A DNA stretch of 36,255 nt. Source: Streptomyces sp. GC420 (GTDB lineage Bacteria > Actinomycetota > Actinomycetes > Streptomycetales > Streptomycetaceae). The notes beneath the pieces were generated by a model, which was not told the DNA's origin, searched no databases, and worked only from the letters and a program-made list of their open reading frames with translations. The position numbers were made by a program, and so were the translations under genes. Each line of letters opens with the position of its first letter. The stretch's first letter is position 1. The stretch lies in assembly GCF_009916105.1 (NCBI RefSeq), contig NZ_JAAAXQ010000029.1, positions 1-36,255 of the forward strand, read 5' to 3'. Of this stretch, positions 13,825 through 21,273 are shown one piece after another.

Positions 13825-14382
13825 TCAGGGGGTTGCGGTGGAGACGGCGTAGACCCAGGGGTAGGCGGGGTCGCTCATGTCGACGGTGATGTCCTGGGAG
13901 GGCAGCGGGTCCTTCTGCGTACGGGTGAACCCCGACCACTTGCCGTTCTCGGGGGTGAAGTGCCAGCCGATCACGCGGATGTCGCGCTCACTGATGGTGA
14001 CCTTCCCCTCCTTCAGGTCGGAGCGGTCGGCTCCGAGGGTGCCCAGAAACCAGTCCAGTTCGGCCGGGGTGGTCTGGAACATCAGGTACAGCCGGCTGGT
14101 ACGCCAGTTGTTGGTCTCGTAAAAGGCGACGTGCCAGGACTTCGCCGGTATCCGCAGCTGGTAGATGCGGCGCTGCACCCGGGACGGCCAGCCCTCGGTG
14201 AGGCCGGTGGCGGCGGCCTTGCGTTCCTTGTCCTTGCCGCTGTCCCGGCTCTGGCCGGCCGAGATGATCAGATAGCCGGCGGGGATACCGATCAGCAGCA
14301 CGATGATCACGGCCGTGATGATGCGTCTGCGGATCATGTGCCTGCGGTCCTCGCCGTGCCCGGCGGCGGATGGTGCGGTCAT
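13825..14382 (-). CDS. Membrane-anchored protein of unknown function
   Basis: A 185-residue protein with one N-terminal transmembrane helix (RRRIITAVIIVLLIGIPAGYLIISAG, about residues 17-42) preceded by Arg residues, so the rest (about 140 residues) should face outside. The extracytoplasmic part (SWHVAFYETNNWRTSRLYLMFQTTPAELDWFLGTLG, then VIGWHFTPENGKWSGFTR and PAYPWVYAVS) is the type seen in Streptomyces hypothetical proteins that ride behind regulators or kinases. No enzymatic motif is visible. Its ATG directly follows the TAG of the ROK kinase (TAGATG), so it is translationally coupled and probably in that operon. Confidence 0.8.
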   Translation of the reverse strand: MTAPSAAGHGEDRRHMIRRRIITAVIIVLLIGIPAGYLIISAGQSRDSGKDKERKAAATGLTEGWPSRVQRRIYQLRIPAKSWHVAFYETNNWRTSRLYLMFQTTPAELDWFLGTLGADRSDLKEGKVTISERDIRVIGWHFTPENGKWSGFTRTQKDPLPSQDITVDMSDPAYPWVYAVSTATP

Positions 14383-15552
14383 CTACTGCTGTCCCTGGGT
14401 GGAGCGGGTGGTGCCTGACGTACGGGTCTGGCGGGCCTGCGCGTAGCGCTCGTAGCGCTCGACGCGGCGCCGGTTGGCGCGGCGGAAGCGGCGGGCGACG
14501 AGCCGGGCGAGGTCCGCGGCGCCGACCATACCCGCCTCGGGCCCGAGCTGTGCCTTGGCGATCCGGGCCTCCGGGCGGTAGCCGCGGCCGGTGAGGTGGC
14601 GGCGGAAGGCGTCGCGGGCGGGACCGATCAGCAGGTCGTCGGCGGCGCTGACGCCGCCGCCGATGACGAAGCAGGACGGGTCGAGCGCGGCAGCGAGGTT
14701 GGCGATGCCGATGCCGAGCCACTGGCCGATGTCCTGGAGCAGTTCGACGCACATCGCGTCGCCCTCGCGGGCGAGTTCGGTGATCAGCGGCCCGGTGATG
14801 TCGTGGATGCTGCCGCCGACCCGGTCGATGATGTTGTAAGCGACCGGGGAGTCGGCGGCCGCGAGTTCGCGTGCCTCGCGGACCAGGGCGTTCCCGGAGC
14901 TGTACTGCTCCCAGCAGCCACGGTTGCCACAGGGGCAGCGATGTCCGCCCGGAACGACCTGCATGTGCCCGAACTCGCCCGCGACGCCGTATTTGCCGCG
15001 TTTGACCTGACCGTCCTCCAGGATCGCCCCGCCGATGCCGGTGCCCAGCGTGATCATCACCAGGTGGTCCTCGCCGCGCGCCGCACCGAACCGCCACTCC
15101 GCCCAGGCGGCGGCGTTGGCGTCGTTGTCGACGAGTACGGGCACGGCCAGCCGGCTCTGGAGGGAGTCCCGCAGTGGTTCGTTGCGCCAGTTGAGATGGG
15201 GGGCGAACAGGACGCGGTTGCGGTCGGCGTCGACCCAGCCGGCGGCGCCGATGCCCACGGCGTGCACGTCGTGCCGGTCGGAGAGGTCCAGGACCAGTTC
15301 GACGATGGTGTCCTCGACGACCTTGGGGCTCTTGGACTTGTCGGGCGTCTCGGTGCGCAGCTTCTCCAGGATCACGCCGTCGGCGTCGACGACGCCCGCC
15401 ATGACCTTCGTACCGCCGATGTCGATGCCCACGGTCGGCACACGGGGCGCGGTGAGGTGCGAGCGCCGCTCACGGGTGCCGACGGCGCGCAGCACGGTGG
15501 CGCGGGCCGAGCCGCGGTGCGCGAAGTCCCGGTACGTGTTGTACGCGCTCAT
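14383..15552 (-). CDS. ROK-family sugar kinase (glucokinase-like)
   Basis: A 389-residue ROK protein. The phosphate-binding motif GIDIGGTKVMAGV starts near residue 42, after an unusual polar N-terminal extension. The sugar site has LVDNDANAAAWAEWRFG with its catalytic Asp, followed by TLGTGIGGAI. The ROK signature with zinc ligands, GHRCPCGNRGCWEQYSSG, is intact, so this is a kinase rather than a repressor. It likely phosphorylates glucose or a related hexose or amino sugar with ATP in the cytoplasm. The C-terminal tail is Arg-rich and low complexity. ATG 15552 has GAGGGA close upstream. The GntR gene lies 105 bases upstream on the same strand and probably regulates it. Confidence 0.9.
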   Translation of the reverse strand: MSAYNTYRDFAHRGSARATVLRAVGTRERRSHLTAPRVPTVGIDIGGTKVMAGVVDADGVILEKLRTETPDKSKSPKVVEDTIVELVLDLSDRHDVHAVGIGAAGWVDADRNRVLFAPHLNWRNEPLRDSLQSRLAVPVLVDNDANAAAWAEWRFGAARGEDHLVMITLGTGIGGAILEDGQVKRGKYGVAGEFGHMQVVPGGHRCPCGNRGCWEQYSSGNALVREARELAAADSPVAYNIIDRVGGSIHDITGPLITELAREGDAMCVELLQDIGQWLGIGIANLAAALDPSCFVIGGGVSAADDLLIGPARDAFRRHLTGRGYRPEARIAKAQLGPEAGMVGAADLARLVARRFRRANRRRVERYERYAQARQTRTSGTTRSTQGQQ

Positions 15553-15636
15553 CGTCCCTCAGTGGTCGGGTCACGGCGGGGCCGTACGCCCGCCGCCGCC
15601 GATTCTGCCACCGCGGCGGTTCCAGGGGCGGCAGAG

Positions 15637-15657
15637 CCGTACGTCACGGCCGTACGG
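15637..15657 (-). terminator. Small hairpin after the gntR stop
   Basis: Arms CCGTACG (15637-15643) and CGTACGG (15651-15657) with a seven-base loop begin at the gntR stop. They could attenuate read-through into the kinase gene, or form an operator. Confidence 0.35.
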
Positions 15658-16422
15658 TCATGACCGGACCAGCAGCTGGAACTCGAACGCGTAGCGCGAG
15701 GCGCGGTAGACGTGCGAGCCGAACTCGACGGCGCGCCCCGTGTCGTCGAAGGTGGTGCGCTGCATGGTGAGGAGGGGCGCGCCGGCCGACTCACCGAGCA
15801 GCCGCGCCTCCTCCTCCGTGGCCGTGCGGGCACCGATGGACTGGCGGGCACTGTGCAGGGTGATCCCGGCGGCCCGCATCATGCGGTACAGGCCGGTGGC
15901 CTCCAGTTGCTCGGTCTCCAGCGGGAGCAGTCCGGGCGGGATGTGGTTGCACAGCCGGGCCATGGGCTCGTCGTGCGTGTACCGCAGCCGCTCGACGAGA
16001 TGGACCTCGCTGCCCTCGGGCACGGACAGGGCGGCCGCGACCTCGGCCGAGGCGGCCACGAGCGTGTTGCGCAGGACGCGGGTGGCGGGCCGCTGGCCGG
16101 CGGCTTCGAGGTCGTCGTACAGGCTGCTCAGTTCGAGGGGGCGCTTGACCTGGCTGTGCACGACCTGGGTGCCGACACCCCGGCGGCGCACCAGCAGCCC
16201 CTTGTCGACCAGGGACTGGATGGCCTGGCGGACGGTGGGCCTGGACAGGCCCAGCCGGCCCGCCAGGTCGATCTCGTTGCCCAGCAGGCTTCCCGGGGCC
16301 AGTCTGCCCTGCTCGATCGCCGCCTCCAGCTTCTGTGCGAGCTGGAAGTAGAGCGGGACGGGGCTGGTCCGGTCCACGCCGAGTTCGAGATCCACCGACT
16401 GAACCACACCTTCTTTGACCAC
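15658..16422 (-). CDS. GntR-family (HutC type) regulator
   Basis: A regulator of about 254 residues. The winged HTH (VPLYFQLAQKLEAAIEQGRLAPGSLLGNEIDLAGRLGLSRPTVRQAIQSLVDKGLLVRRRGVGTQV) is followed by a UTRA ligand domain (VHLVERLRYTHDEPMARLCNHIPPGLL to EFGSHVYRASRYAFEFQLLVRS). UTRA proteins bind sugar phosphates or amino sugars and release DNA. The start is uncertain: GTG 16422 is preferred, with TACGCT 16435-16430 as possible -10 and hence a leaderless message; ATG 16482 gives 20 more residues of non-family sequence. It lies between the ROK kinase and a decayed glycoside hydrolase, so its ligand is probably a sugar derivative of that locus. Confidence 0.88.
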   Translation of the reverse strand: MVKEGVVQSVDLELGVDRTSPVPLYFQLAQKLEAAIEQGRLAPGSLLGNEIDLAGRLGLSRPTVRQAIQSLVDKGLLVRRRGVGTQVVHSQVKRPLELSSLYDDLEAAGQRPATRVLRNTLVAASAEVAAALSVPEGSEVHLVERLRYTHDEPMARLCNHIPPGLLPLETEQLEATGLYRMMRAAGITLHSARQSIGARTATEEEARLLGESAGAPLLTMQRTTFDDTGRAVEFGSHVYRASRYAFEFQLLVRS

Positions 16423-16574
16423 GGAGCGAGCGTAACGGCCGGGGCTGACGACCGGAAGCTTTAAGTCACATTGTCCAGACATGGTACACGCTTCATTTTG
16501 TCGCTAGTCGTTGTAGACGGTATGCGCTTGATGATCACCACCGTGGCGACGGCCGGTTTGAGCAACGGAAAGCT

Positions 16575-17370
16575 CCTCCGCCCGCTACTACCGGCAGGCG
16601 CTGCACAACAGCCTGCTGGCCGGGGCCACCGGCTGGATCGCCTGGAACAACACCGACTACGACAATCTGCGCGAGCAGCCGCCGTACCGCCACCACGCCT
16701 TCGAGATGCACTTCGGGCTGACCGACAGCGAAGGCGTCCCCAAGCCGCAGCTGCGCGAACTCAAGGCGTTCGCCGAGGTGCTGGAGGAGGTGGACTTCGC
16801 ACACTGCCACCGGCCGGACACCGACACCGCTCTGGTCGTCTCCTCCTACCTCGACACCGTCTACCCCTTCACGCGGGCGGAGGACCGCGCGTACGTCGAG
16901 CGGACCGGGCGGCAGGCGTGGATCGCGGCGCGGCTCGCGGACGCGCCGCCGGCGGTGGTCCGCGAGAGCGACGGCATCACCGACGGCCACCGCCTCTATC
17001 TGGTGCCCTCCGCCAAGCAGTTGCTCTCGCCCACGTGGTACCGGCTGGAGGAACTGGCCCGAGCCGGGGCGACGGTCTACGTGTCGTACTCCCCCGGCGC
17101 CCACGACGAACAGCGCGGTCCCTGGTACGCGCATACGACGCGCTCGGGGCCCACGCGGGGGTGCGCCGGCCCGTCACGGTGGCCGTTCCGCGGGTCGCGG
17201 TGGATCTTCTGGAGCACGAGGACGGACATTGGTATGTCTGGTTCGTCAGCCAGTCGCGCGAGGATCTGGCAGTCGAGCCGGACGTGGCCGACGGGCTGCG
17301 ACTGGCCTCTGACGAGGTGACTCTCCCACCGTACGGCGTACAGGTGGTGCGCCTGGACTCCACCGACTGA
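16575..17370 (+). pseudogene. Glycoside hydrolase (GH5-like) C-terminal remnant
   Basis: The frame encodes YYRQALHNSLLAGATGWIAWNNTDYDNL, HHAFEMHFGLTDSEGVPKPQL and then a C-terminal region with VVSSYLDTVYPFTRAED and VYVSYSPGAHDEQRGPWY. This is the pattern of the last catalytic strand and accessory domain of a GH5/GH42-like glycosidase. The first half of the enzyme, with the catalytic acid, is missing. Near 17130 the frame shifts, and another frame carries the true end (VAVDLLEHEDGHWYVWFVSQS to LPPYGVQVVRLDSTD). An internal deletion probably lies at that joint, because the two halves do not meet as in the family. No functional product is expected. It sits divergent to gntR, where a sugar operon would be expected. 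Confidence 0.7.
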
Positions 17371-17411
17371 GGCAATCGCGTTCAACGTCGTATGAATGTA
17401 ATGACAATTCG

Positions 17412-17436
17412 TTGACAGACCGCTGGGTCGGCGGTC
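17412..17436 (+). promoter_or_regulatory. Promoter-like TTGACA with adjacent inverted repeat
   Basis: TTGACA (17412-17417) is followed at once by GACCGC (17418-17423) and, after seven bases, GCGGTC (17431-17436). The dyad ends ten bases before the start of the dehydrogenase gene. A weak -10 (TCACCT) lies 17 bases after TTGACA. An operator overlapping the promoter is plausible. Confidence 0.45.
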
Positions 17437-17446
17437 ACCTTGTTCC

Positions 17447-18451
17447 ATGCGCATCGGACTCATCGGAACGGGCCGTCTCGGCACCTTCCACGCGGGAGTG
17501 CTCGCCCGTCATCGCGAAGTCGGGGCACTCGTGGTCGCCGACACGGACGACGGACGTGCCACGGAGGTGGCCGCCCGGCTGGGCGCCACGGCGGCGCCCT
17601 CCGTGAACGAGATCTTCTCCTGGGGGGTGGACGCGGTGGTGATCGCCGCGGCCACATCCGCCCACGCCGAACTGATCGGCCGGGCCGCCCGCGCCGGCCT
17701 GCCGGTCTTCTGCGAGAAGCCGATCGCCCTGGACCTCGCGGGCACCCTGGAGGCACTCGGCGAGGTGGAGGCCGCGGGCAGCATCCTCCAGATGGGCTTC
17801 ATGCGCCGCTTCGACGCCGGGTACAAGGCGGCCCGGCAGGCCGTCCTCGACGGCACACTGGGCCGCCTGCACACCGTGCGCGCCATCACCTCCGACCCGG
17901 CGCCGCCCGCGGCGGAGTTCCTGCGCGTCTCCGGAGGCATCTACCGGGACGCCCTGATGCACGACTTCGACGCCCTGCGCTGGGTCACCGGCCGCGAGGT
18001 CGTCGACGTCTACGCGGTCGGCTCCGACGCGGGCCCGGCGATGTTCCGCGAGGCGGGCGACGTCGACACGGCCGCAGCCGTCCTCACCATGGACGACGGA
18101 ACTCTGGCCACGGCGACGGCGACCCGGCTGAACGGAGCGGGCTACGACGTACGCATGGAGCTGGCGGGCGAACGCGACCAGATCTCGGTGGGCCTGAACG
18201 ACCGCACGCCGATCGCCTCCACCGAGCCGAACGGCCCGCCGCCCACCGACAAGCCGTGGCCGGGTTTCCTGGAACGCTTCGCCCCGGCGTACGAGGCGGA
18301 ACTCAACGCCTTCATCGCCGTGGCGGAGGGCCGCCTCCCGAACCCCTGCGATGGCCGCGAGGCCCTGACCGCCCTGCGCATCGCCGAGGCCTGCGAACTC
18401 TCCAGACGCGAACGCCGCCCGGTGCGGCTGGAGGAGATCCCGGGGGCGTGA
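17447..18451 (+). CDS. Gfo/Idh/MocA-family oxidoreductase (inositol 2-dehydrogenase-like)
   Basis: A 334-residue NAD(P)-dependent sugar or polyol dehydrogenase. The N-terminal Rossmann motif is GLIGTGRLGTFHAGVLA (residues 4-20). The conserved FCEKPIALD near residue 90 carries the catalytic Lys of the EKP motif, and GGIYRDALMHDFDALRWV near 165-180 supplies the Asp-x3-His pair used by inositol dehydrogenase. The C-terminal part is the usual beta-sheet substrate domain, ending with the helix LTALRIAEACELSRRERRPVRL. The substrate may be myo-inositol or another sugar; no iol genes are adjacent. It follows a decayed glycoside hydrolase, so it may be the survivor of a sugar-use operon. ATG 17447 lies three residues before the cofactor loop strand. 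Confidence 0.9.
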   Translation: MRIGLIGTGRLGTFHAGVLARHREVGALVVADTDDGRATEVAARLGATAAPSVNEIFSWGVDAVVIAAATSAHAELIGRAARAGLPVFCEKPIALDLAGTLEALGEVEAAGSILQMGFMRRFDAGYKAARQAVLDGTLGRLHTVRAITSDPAPPAAEFLRVSGGIYRDALMHDFDALRWVTGREVVDVYAVGSDAGPAMFREAGDVDTAAAVLTMDDGTLATATATRLNGAGYDVRMELAGERDQISVGLNDRTPIASTEPNGPPPTDKPWPGFLERFAPAYEAELNAFIAVAEGRLPNPCDGREALTALRIAEACELSRRERRPVRLEEIPGA

Positions 18452-18551
18452 CCCGTCGCGCCCGCCGCTGAAGCCCTCCGCCGCGGGGCGGGCCTCCCGC
18501 GCCTGCGCCTCGGCGGTGGGGCGCCCGCGGAGCCCGGGCCGGCTGCGGCCG

Positions 18552-19436
18552 CTACACCTCGGTGAAGATGTCCTCGGCGGACGAGGCGGTGACGGCGCGC
18601 AGGAGCCAGCGGCGCAGGATCTCCGGGTCACCACAGCCGGTGATCTGCTCCCGGGCCTCATCGGGTACATCGAGACCGCGTGCCTCCAGGACGTCCAGCA
18701 CGTCCTGGGCGGCACGCCGGGTCTCACCCTCGGCCCGGCCCTCGGCCCGGAGTTCTTCGGAGATGGGCGACTTGTAGAAAGAGAGGTCCACGGCCACCAG
18801 TTTCCTCCAGATTGCTGCGGCGGGCAGCTTGCCCAGGCCGAGTGAGATCAGTTCGACAATCGGGGCGGCGATCTCCGCCGGTGCGTCCCTAAGGGAGGTC
18901 GACACTGCCTTGAGTATGGCCCCGGCGTCCGGATCCCTGCCGTGCGTGACGGCCGCCAGCGTGGCGAGCGCGAGATCTTTGCCGACCTCGGCCGGGTCGC
19001 TGATCACCGGCATGTTGTGCGGGCCGGCGACGAGGGGCCGCAGGGTGAGCAGGGGCCATTGCCGGGGCCCGATGCGGACCGGCCGTGCTGCCCATTCCGC
19101 CGTGGCCCGGTCCTGGCAGACGACCAGCAGCATCGGTTGCAGCCGGTACTTGGAGTGCAGGTACGACGCGTAGTACGCCCAGCTCGCAGGCTTGTCCGGG
19201 TCCTTTTTGCCCTGGGCTTCGACAGCGAGGAGGACGGACTCGTCGTCCTCGCTGTCGAGCCGCAGCAAGGTGTCGACGCGGCGTTCGAGAGGCCGCGCCT
19301 CGGTGAGGTCGGTGGGCATGACGGTGACGGCGGTGGGCGGCGCGAAGCCGACACCGAGCACCTCGGACACCCGGGAGAAGAGCCCCGGGTAGTCCTGGAA
19401 GATGCGGTGCATCGCCTCGTGGGGCGAGCTGACCAT
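18552..19436 (-). CDS. Rpn-type PD-(D/E)XK nuclease/putative transposase-like protein
   Basis: A 294-residue protein of the recombination-promoting nuclease (Rpn/YhgA-like) type. It begins SSPHEAMHRIFQDYPGLFSRV and carries the nuclease core: RRVDTLLRLD with the Asp and LLAVEAQGKKDPDK with Glu-x-Gln, then KPASWAYYASYLHSKYRLQPMLLVVCQD. The C-terminal helical part (ELRAEGRAEGETRRAAQDVLDVLEARGLDV) is typical of this group in Streptomyces, where dozens of copies occur. Rpn proteins promote RecA-independent recombination in E. coli; the role in Streptomyces is unknown. ATG 19436 has AGGAA seven bases upstream; longer starts read through Thr-rich non-family sequence. It is not part of the neighbouring HATPase/XRE unit by strand spacing. 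Confidence 0.82.
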   Translation of the reverse strand: MVSSPHEAMHRIFQDYPGLFSRVSEVLGVGFAPPTAVTVMPTDLTEARPLERRVDTLLRLDSEDDESVLLAVEAQGKKDPDKPASWAYYASYLHSKYRLQPMLLVVCQDRATAEWAARPVRIGPRQWPLLTLRPLVAGPHNMPVISDPAEVGKDLALATLAAVTHGRDPDAGAILKAVSTSLRDAPAEIAAPIVELISLGLGKLPAAAIWRKLVAVDLSFYKSPISEELRAEGRAEGETRRAAQDVLDVLEARGLDVPDEAREQITGCGDPEILRRWLLRAVTASSAEDIFTEV

Positions 19437-19562
19437 TCGGGTTCCTGTGGTGGTTGTGGTGGTGGGCACGGACGTATTTGAATGCCTCTGACACATGCCA
19501 TTGGCGTGCTCTCAGGGAATGTAGAGCCGCAAAGCGGCTTGTATGGCCGACAACGGAATGGC

Positions 19563-20048
19563 TCACCCGAAGGGGTGAGGCCGCCCAACTGGCAGATCCA
19601 GTTCCGCCCACATCGTCTTGCGCGGTACCGGCCCCGGCACCACACCCCACCGGTCCGCCATCGCCTCGACCAGCAGCAGACCGCGGCCCGACTCGCTTTC
19701 GGGAGCAGGCGGTTCGGGGTGGACACCGGGGAGGCGGTCGCCTCGCGTGTCCGTCACCTCGATGCGCACGGCGCATCCGTCTTCCGTCGTTCCGAGCACC
19801 AGACGGAAGTCCCGCCCCAGCACCCGCCCGTGCGTCGCCGCTTTCGTGGCGAGTTCGGCCACGACGTGTTCCGCCCGCTCGGTCACCGCGTCGGGAACGT
19901 CCCACTCCCGCAGGTGCGCGGCGGCGAGCAGCCTGGCGAGGCGCGCCCCGCGTCGGGTGGGGGACAGCAGCACGGTGAAGCGCCGGGGCGGGGCACTGAG
20001 TTGGGTGGTTTTCCGGTTCACGCCACTCAGCGTGGTGCCGCCGTGCAT
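19563..20048 (-). CDS. HATPase (anti-sigma/RsbW-like) ATP-binding protein
   Basis: A 161-residue single-domain GHKL ATPase. After a variable start it shows LSPTRRGARLARLLAAAHLREW, the N box VTERAEHVVAELATKAATHG (where Asn is usual, this copy has Thr-Lys), then IEVTDTRGDRLPG (G1) and SESGRGLLLVEAMADRWGV (G2). Such proteins are kinases or antagonists of anti-anti-sigma factors, and in Streptomyces often flank XRE/DUF397 pairs. The altered N box, ELATKA instead of the usual ELVTNA, may weaken ATP or Mg binding. ATG 20048 is used; an in-frame GTG at 20021 is equally possible. It is divergent from the XRE gene across 117 bases. Confidence 0.85.
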   Translation of the reverse strand: MHGGTTLSGVNRKTTQLSAPPRRFTVLLSPTRRGARLARLLAAAHLREWDVPDAVTERAEHVVAELATKAATHGRVLGRDFRLVLGTTEDGCAVRIEVTDTRGDRLPGVHPEPPAPESESGRGLLLVEAMADRWGVVPGPVPRKTMWAELDLPVGRPHPFG

Positions 20049-20083
20049 ACGCTGACCAGTGACAACCCGGTTGCGTACGGTGA

Positions 20084-20120
20084 CTGTCCGGGATCTGTCC
20101 GACGATGTCGGACCTGTCCG
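20084..20120. promoter_or_regulatory. CTGTCCG repeats with inverted repeat (possible XRE operator)
   Basis: CTGTCCG occurs three times (20084-20090, 20095-20101, 20114-20120). Within them, GTCCGAC (20097-20103) and GTCGGAC (20107-20113) form a perfect inverted repeat with spacer GAT. It lies between the divergent HATPase and XRE genes, so it may be the binding site of the XRE regulator. Confidence 0.5.
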
Positions 20121-20165
20121 GCCCGGGGCGTCGAGCGACGGTGGAGTGTTCGGAGGTGGGTGCGG

Positions 20166-21041
20166 GTGCGGGCGGAAACGGACGGTACGGAGCCCAGGGA
20201 CGAGGCGGACGAACCGGGTTGGGAGGTCGACCCCGACGACGAGTCGGGCGCGGCCGTCGTCGCCACGGTGGGGCGTCAGCTCAAACTCCGGCGCGAGGCG
20301 GCGGGTATGCGGGCAGCCGAGTTCGGGGCGGCCATCGGGTACGGCGAGGACCTGGTGTACAAGGTCGAGGCCGGCAAGCGGATTCCGCGCCAGGAGTACC
20401 TGGACAGGGCGGACAAGGTGCTCGGCGCGGGCGGACTCATCGCCGCCATGAAGGCGGACGTGGCGGAGGTCCGGTACCCGAGGAGGGTGCGTGACCTGGC
20501 CCGGATGGAGGCGCGTGCGGTCGAATTGCTGTCGTATGCCACTCACAACCTGCACGGCCTGCTTCAGACCGAGGAGTTCGCGAGAGCGCTGCTGGCAACG
20601 AGACGCCCCGCCTTGTCGGACGACGAGTTGGAACGAGCGGTGGCAGCTCGCATGGCGCGGCGGTCCATTTTCGAGCGTTCGCCGGTACCGGAGCTGAGCT
20701 TTGTCCAAGAAGAGGTGACCCTACGGCGCCCCGTCGGGGGCAAGATGGTGCTGCGCAGGCAGCTGGAACATCTGCTGGAGGTGGCACACATGCGCAGCGT
20801 CCAGATCCAGGTGATGCCGGCCGAACGCTGGGACCACCCGGGGACGGGCGGGCGGATCCAGATGTTGAAGTACGAGGACGGCACAGCGGTCGGGCGCACC
20901 GACGACGAGTACGGGGGTCGCCCCGTGTCCGATCCGCGACAGCTCAGGATCCTCGATCTGCGCTATGGCATCATCCGGGCCGAGGCTCTCAACGCCAGGG
21001 AGTCGCTGGCCTTCATCGAGCAAGCTCTGAGGGAGACATGA
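20166..21041 (+). CDS. XRE helix-turn-helix regulator with DUF5753 domain
   Basis: A 291-residue regulator of the Streptomyces Scr2/WhiJ type. After an acidic start comes the XRE HTH (VVATVGRQLKLRREAAGMRAAEFGAAIGYGEDLVYKVEAGKRIP, about residues 36-79). The DUF5753 domain follows: EARAVELLSYATHNLHGLLQTEEFARALL, RMARRSIFERSPVPELSFVQEEVTLRRPVGG, VQIQVMPAE and IIRAEALNARESLAFIEQAL. DUF5753 proteins pair with a downstream DUF397 partner, which is present here. GTG 20166 is selected because GGAGG at 20152-20156 lies nine bases upstream; GTG 20160 would be too close. The stop overlaps the next start (ATGA at 21038). Members influence differentiation and antibiotic production; the direct target is unknown. 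Confidence 0.92.
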   Translation: MRAETDGTEPRDEADEPGWEVDPDDESGAAVVATVGRQLKLRREAAGMRAAEFGAAIGYGEDLVYKVEAGKRIPRQEYLDRADKVLGAGGLIAAMKADVAEVRYPRRVRDLARMEARAVELLSYATHNLHGLLQTEEFARALLATRRPALSDDELERAVAARMARRSIFERSPVPELSFVQEEVTLRRPVGGKMVLRRQLEHLLEVAHMRSVQIQVMPAERWDHPGTGGRIQMLKYEDGTAVGRTDDEYGGRPVSDPRQLRILDLRYGIIRAEALNARESLAFIEQALRET

Positions 21042-21247
21042 TCCGCGAGACCTGCATATCAGACGCCGTCGGCCTGGTGTGGTTCAAGAGCAGCTACAGC
21101 GACAGCAGCAACCCCAACGACTGCGTCGAGGTCGCCGTCACGTCGTCAGCCGCGCACGTGCGCGACTCGAAGGACACCTCGGGTCCGACTCTCACGGTCG
21201 GCTCCGCCGCCTGGTCCGGCTTCGTGGCGTACGCGTCGAGCCGCTGA
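21038..21247 (+). CDS. DUF397-family small protein
   Basis: A 69-residue protein with the DUF397 signature: VWFKSSYSDSSNPNDCVEVAV near residues 14-34, HVRDSKDTSGPTLTVG, and AAWSGFVAYA near the end. It is the usual partner of XRE/DUF5753 regulators, and its ATG overlaps the regulator's stop by four bases. In studied pairs the small protein is thought to modulate the regulator, and overexpression of such proteins can be toxic or change development, so a toxin-antitoxin-like or regulatory role is possible. The gene runs convergently into the P450 gene at 21274. Confidence 0.93.
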   Translation: MIRETCISDAVGLVWFKSSYSDSSNPNDCVEVAVTSSAAHVRDSKDTSGPTLTVGSAAWSGFVAYASSR

Positions 21248-21273
21248 CCGCGCAGGTCGTCACCCGGGGATCC

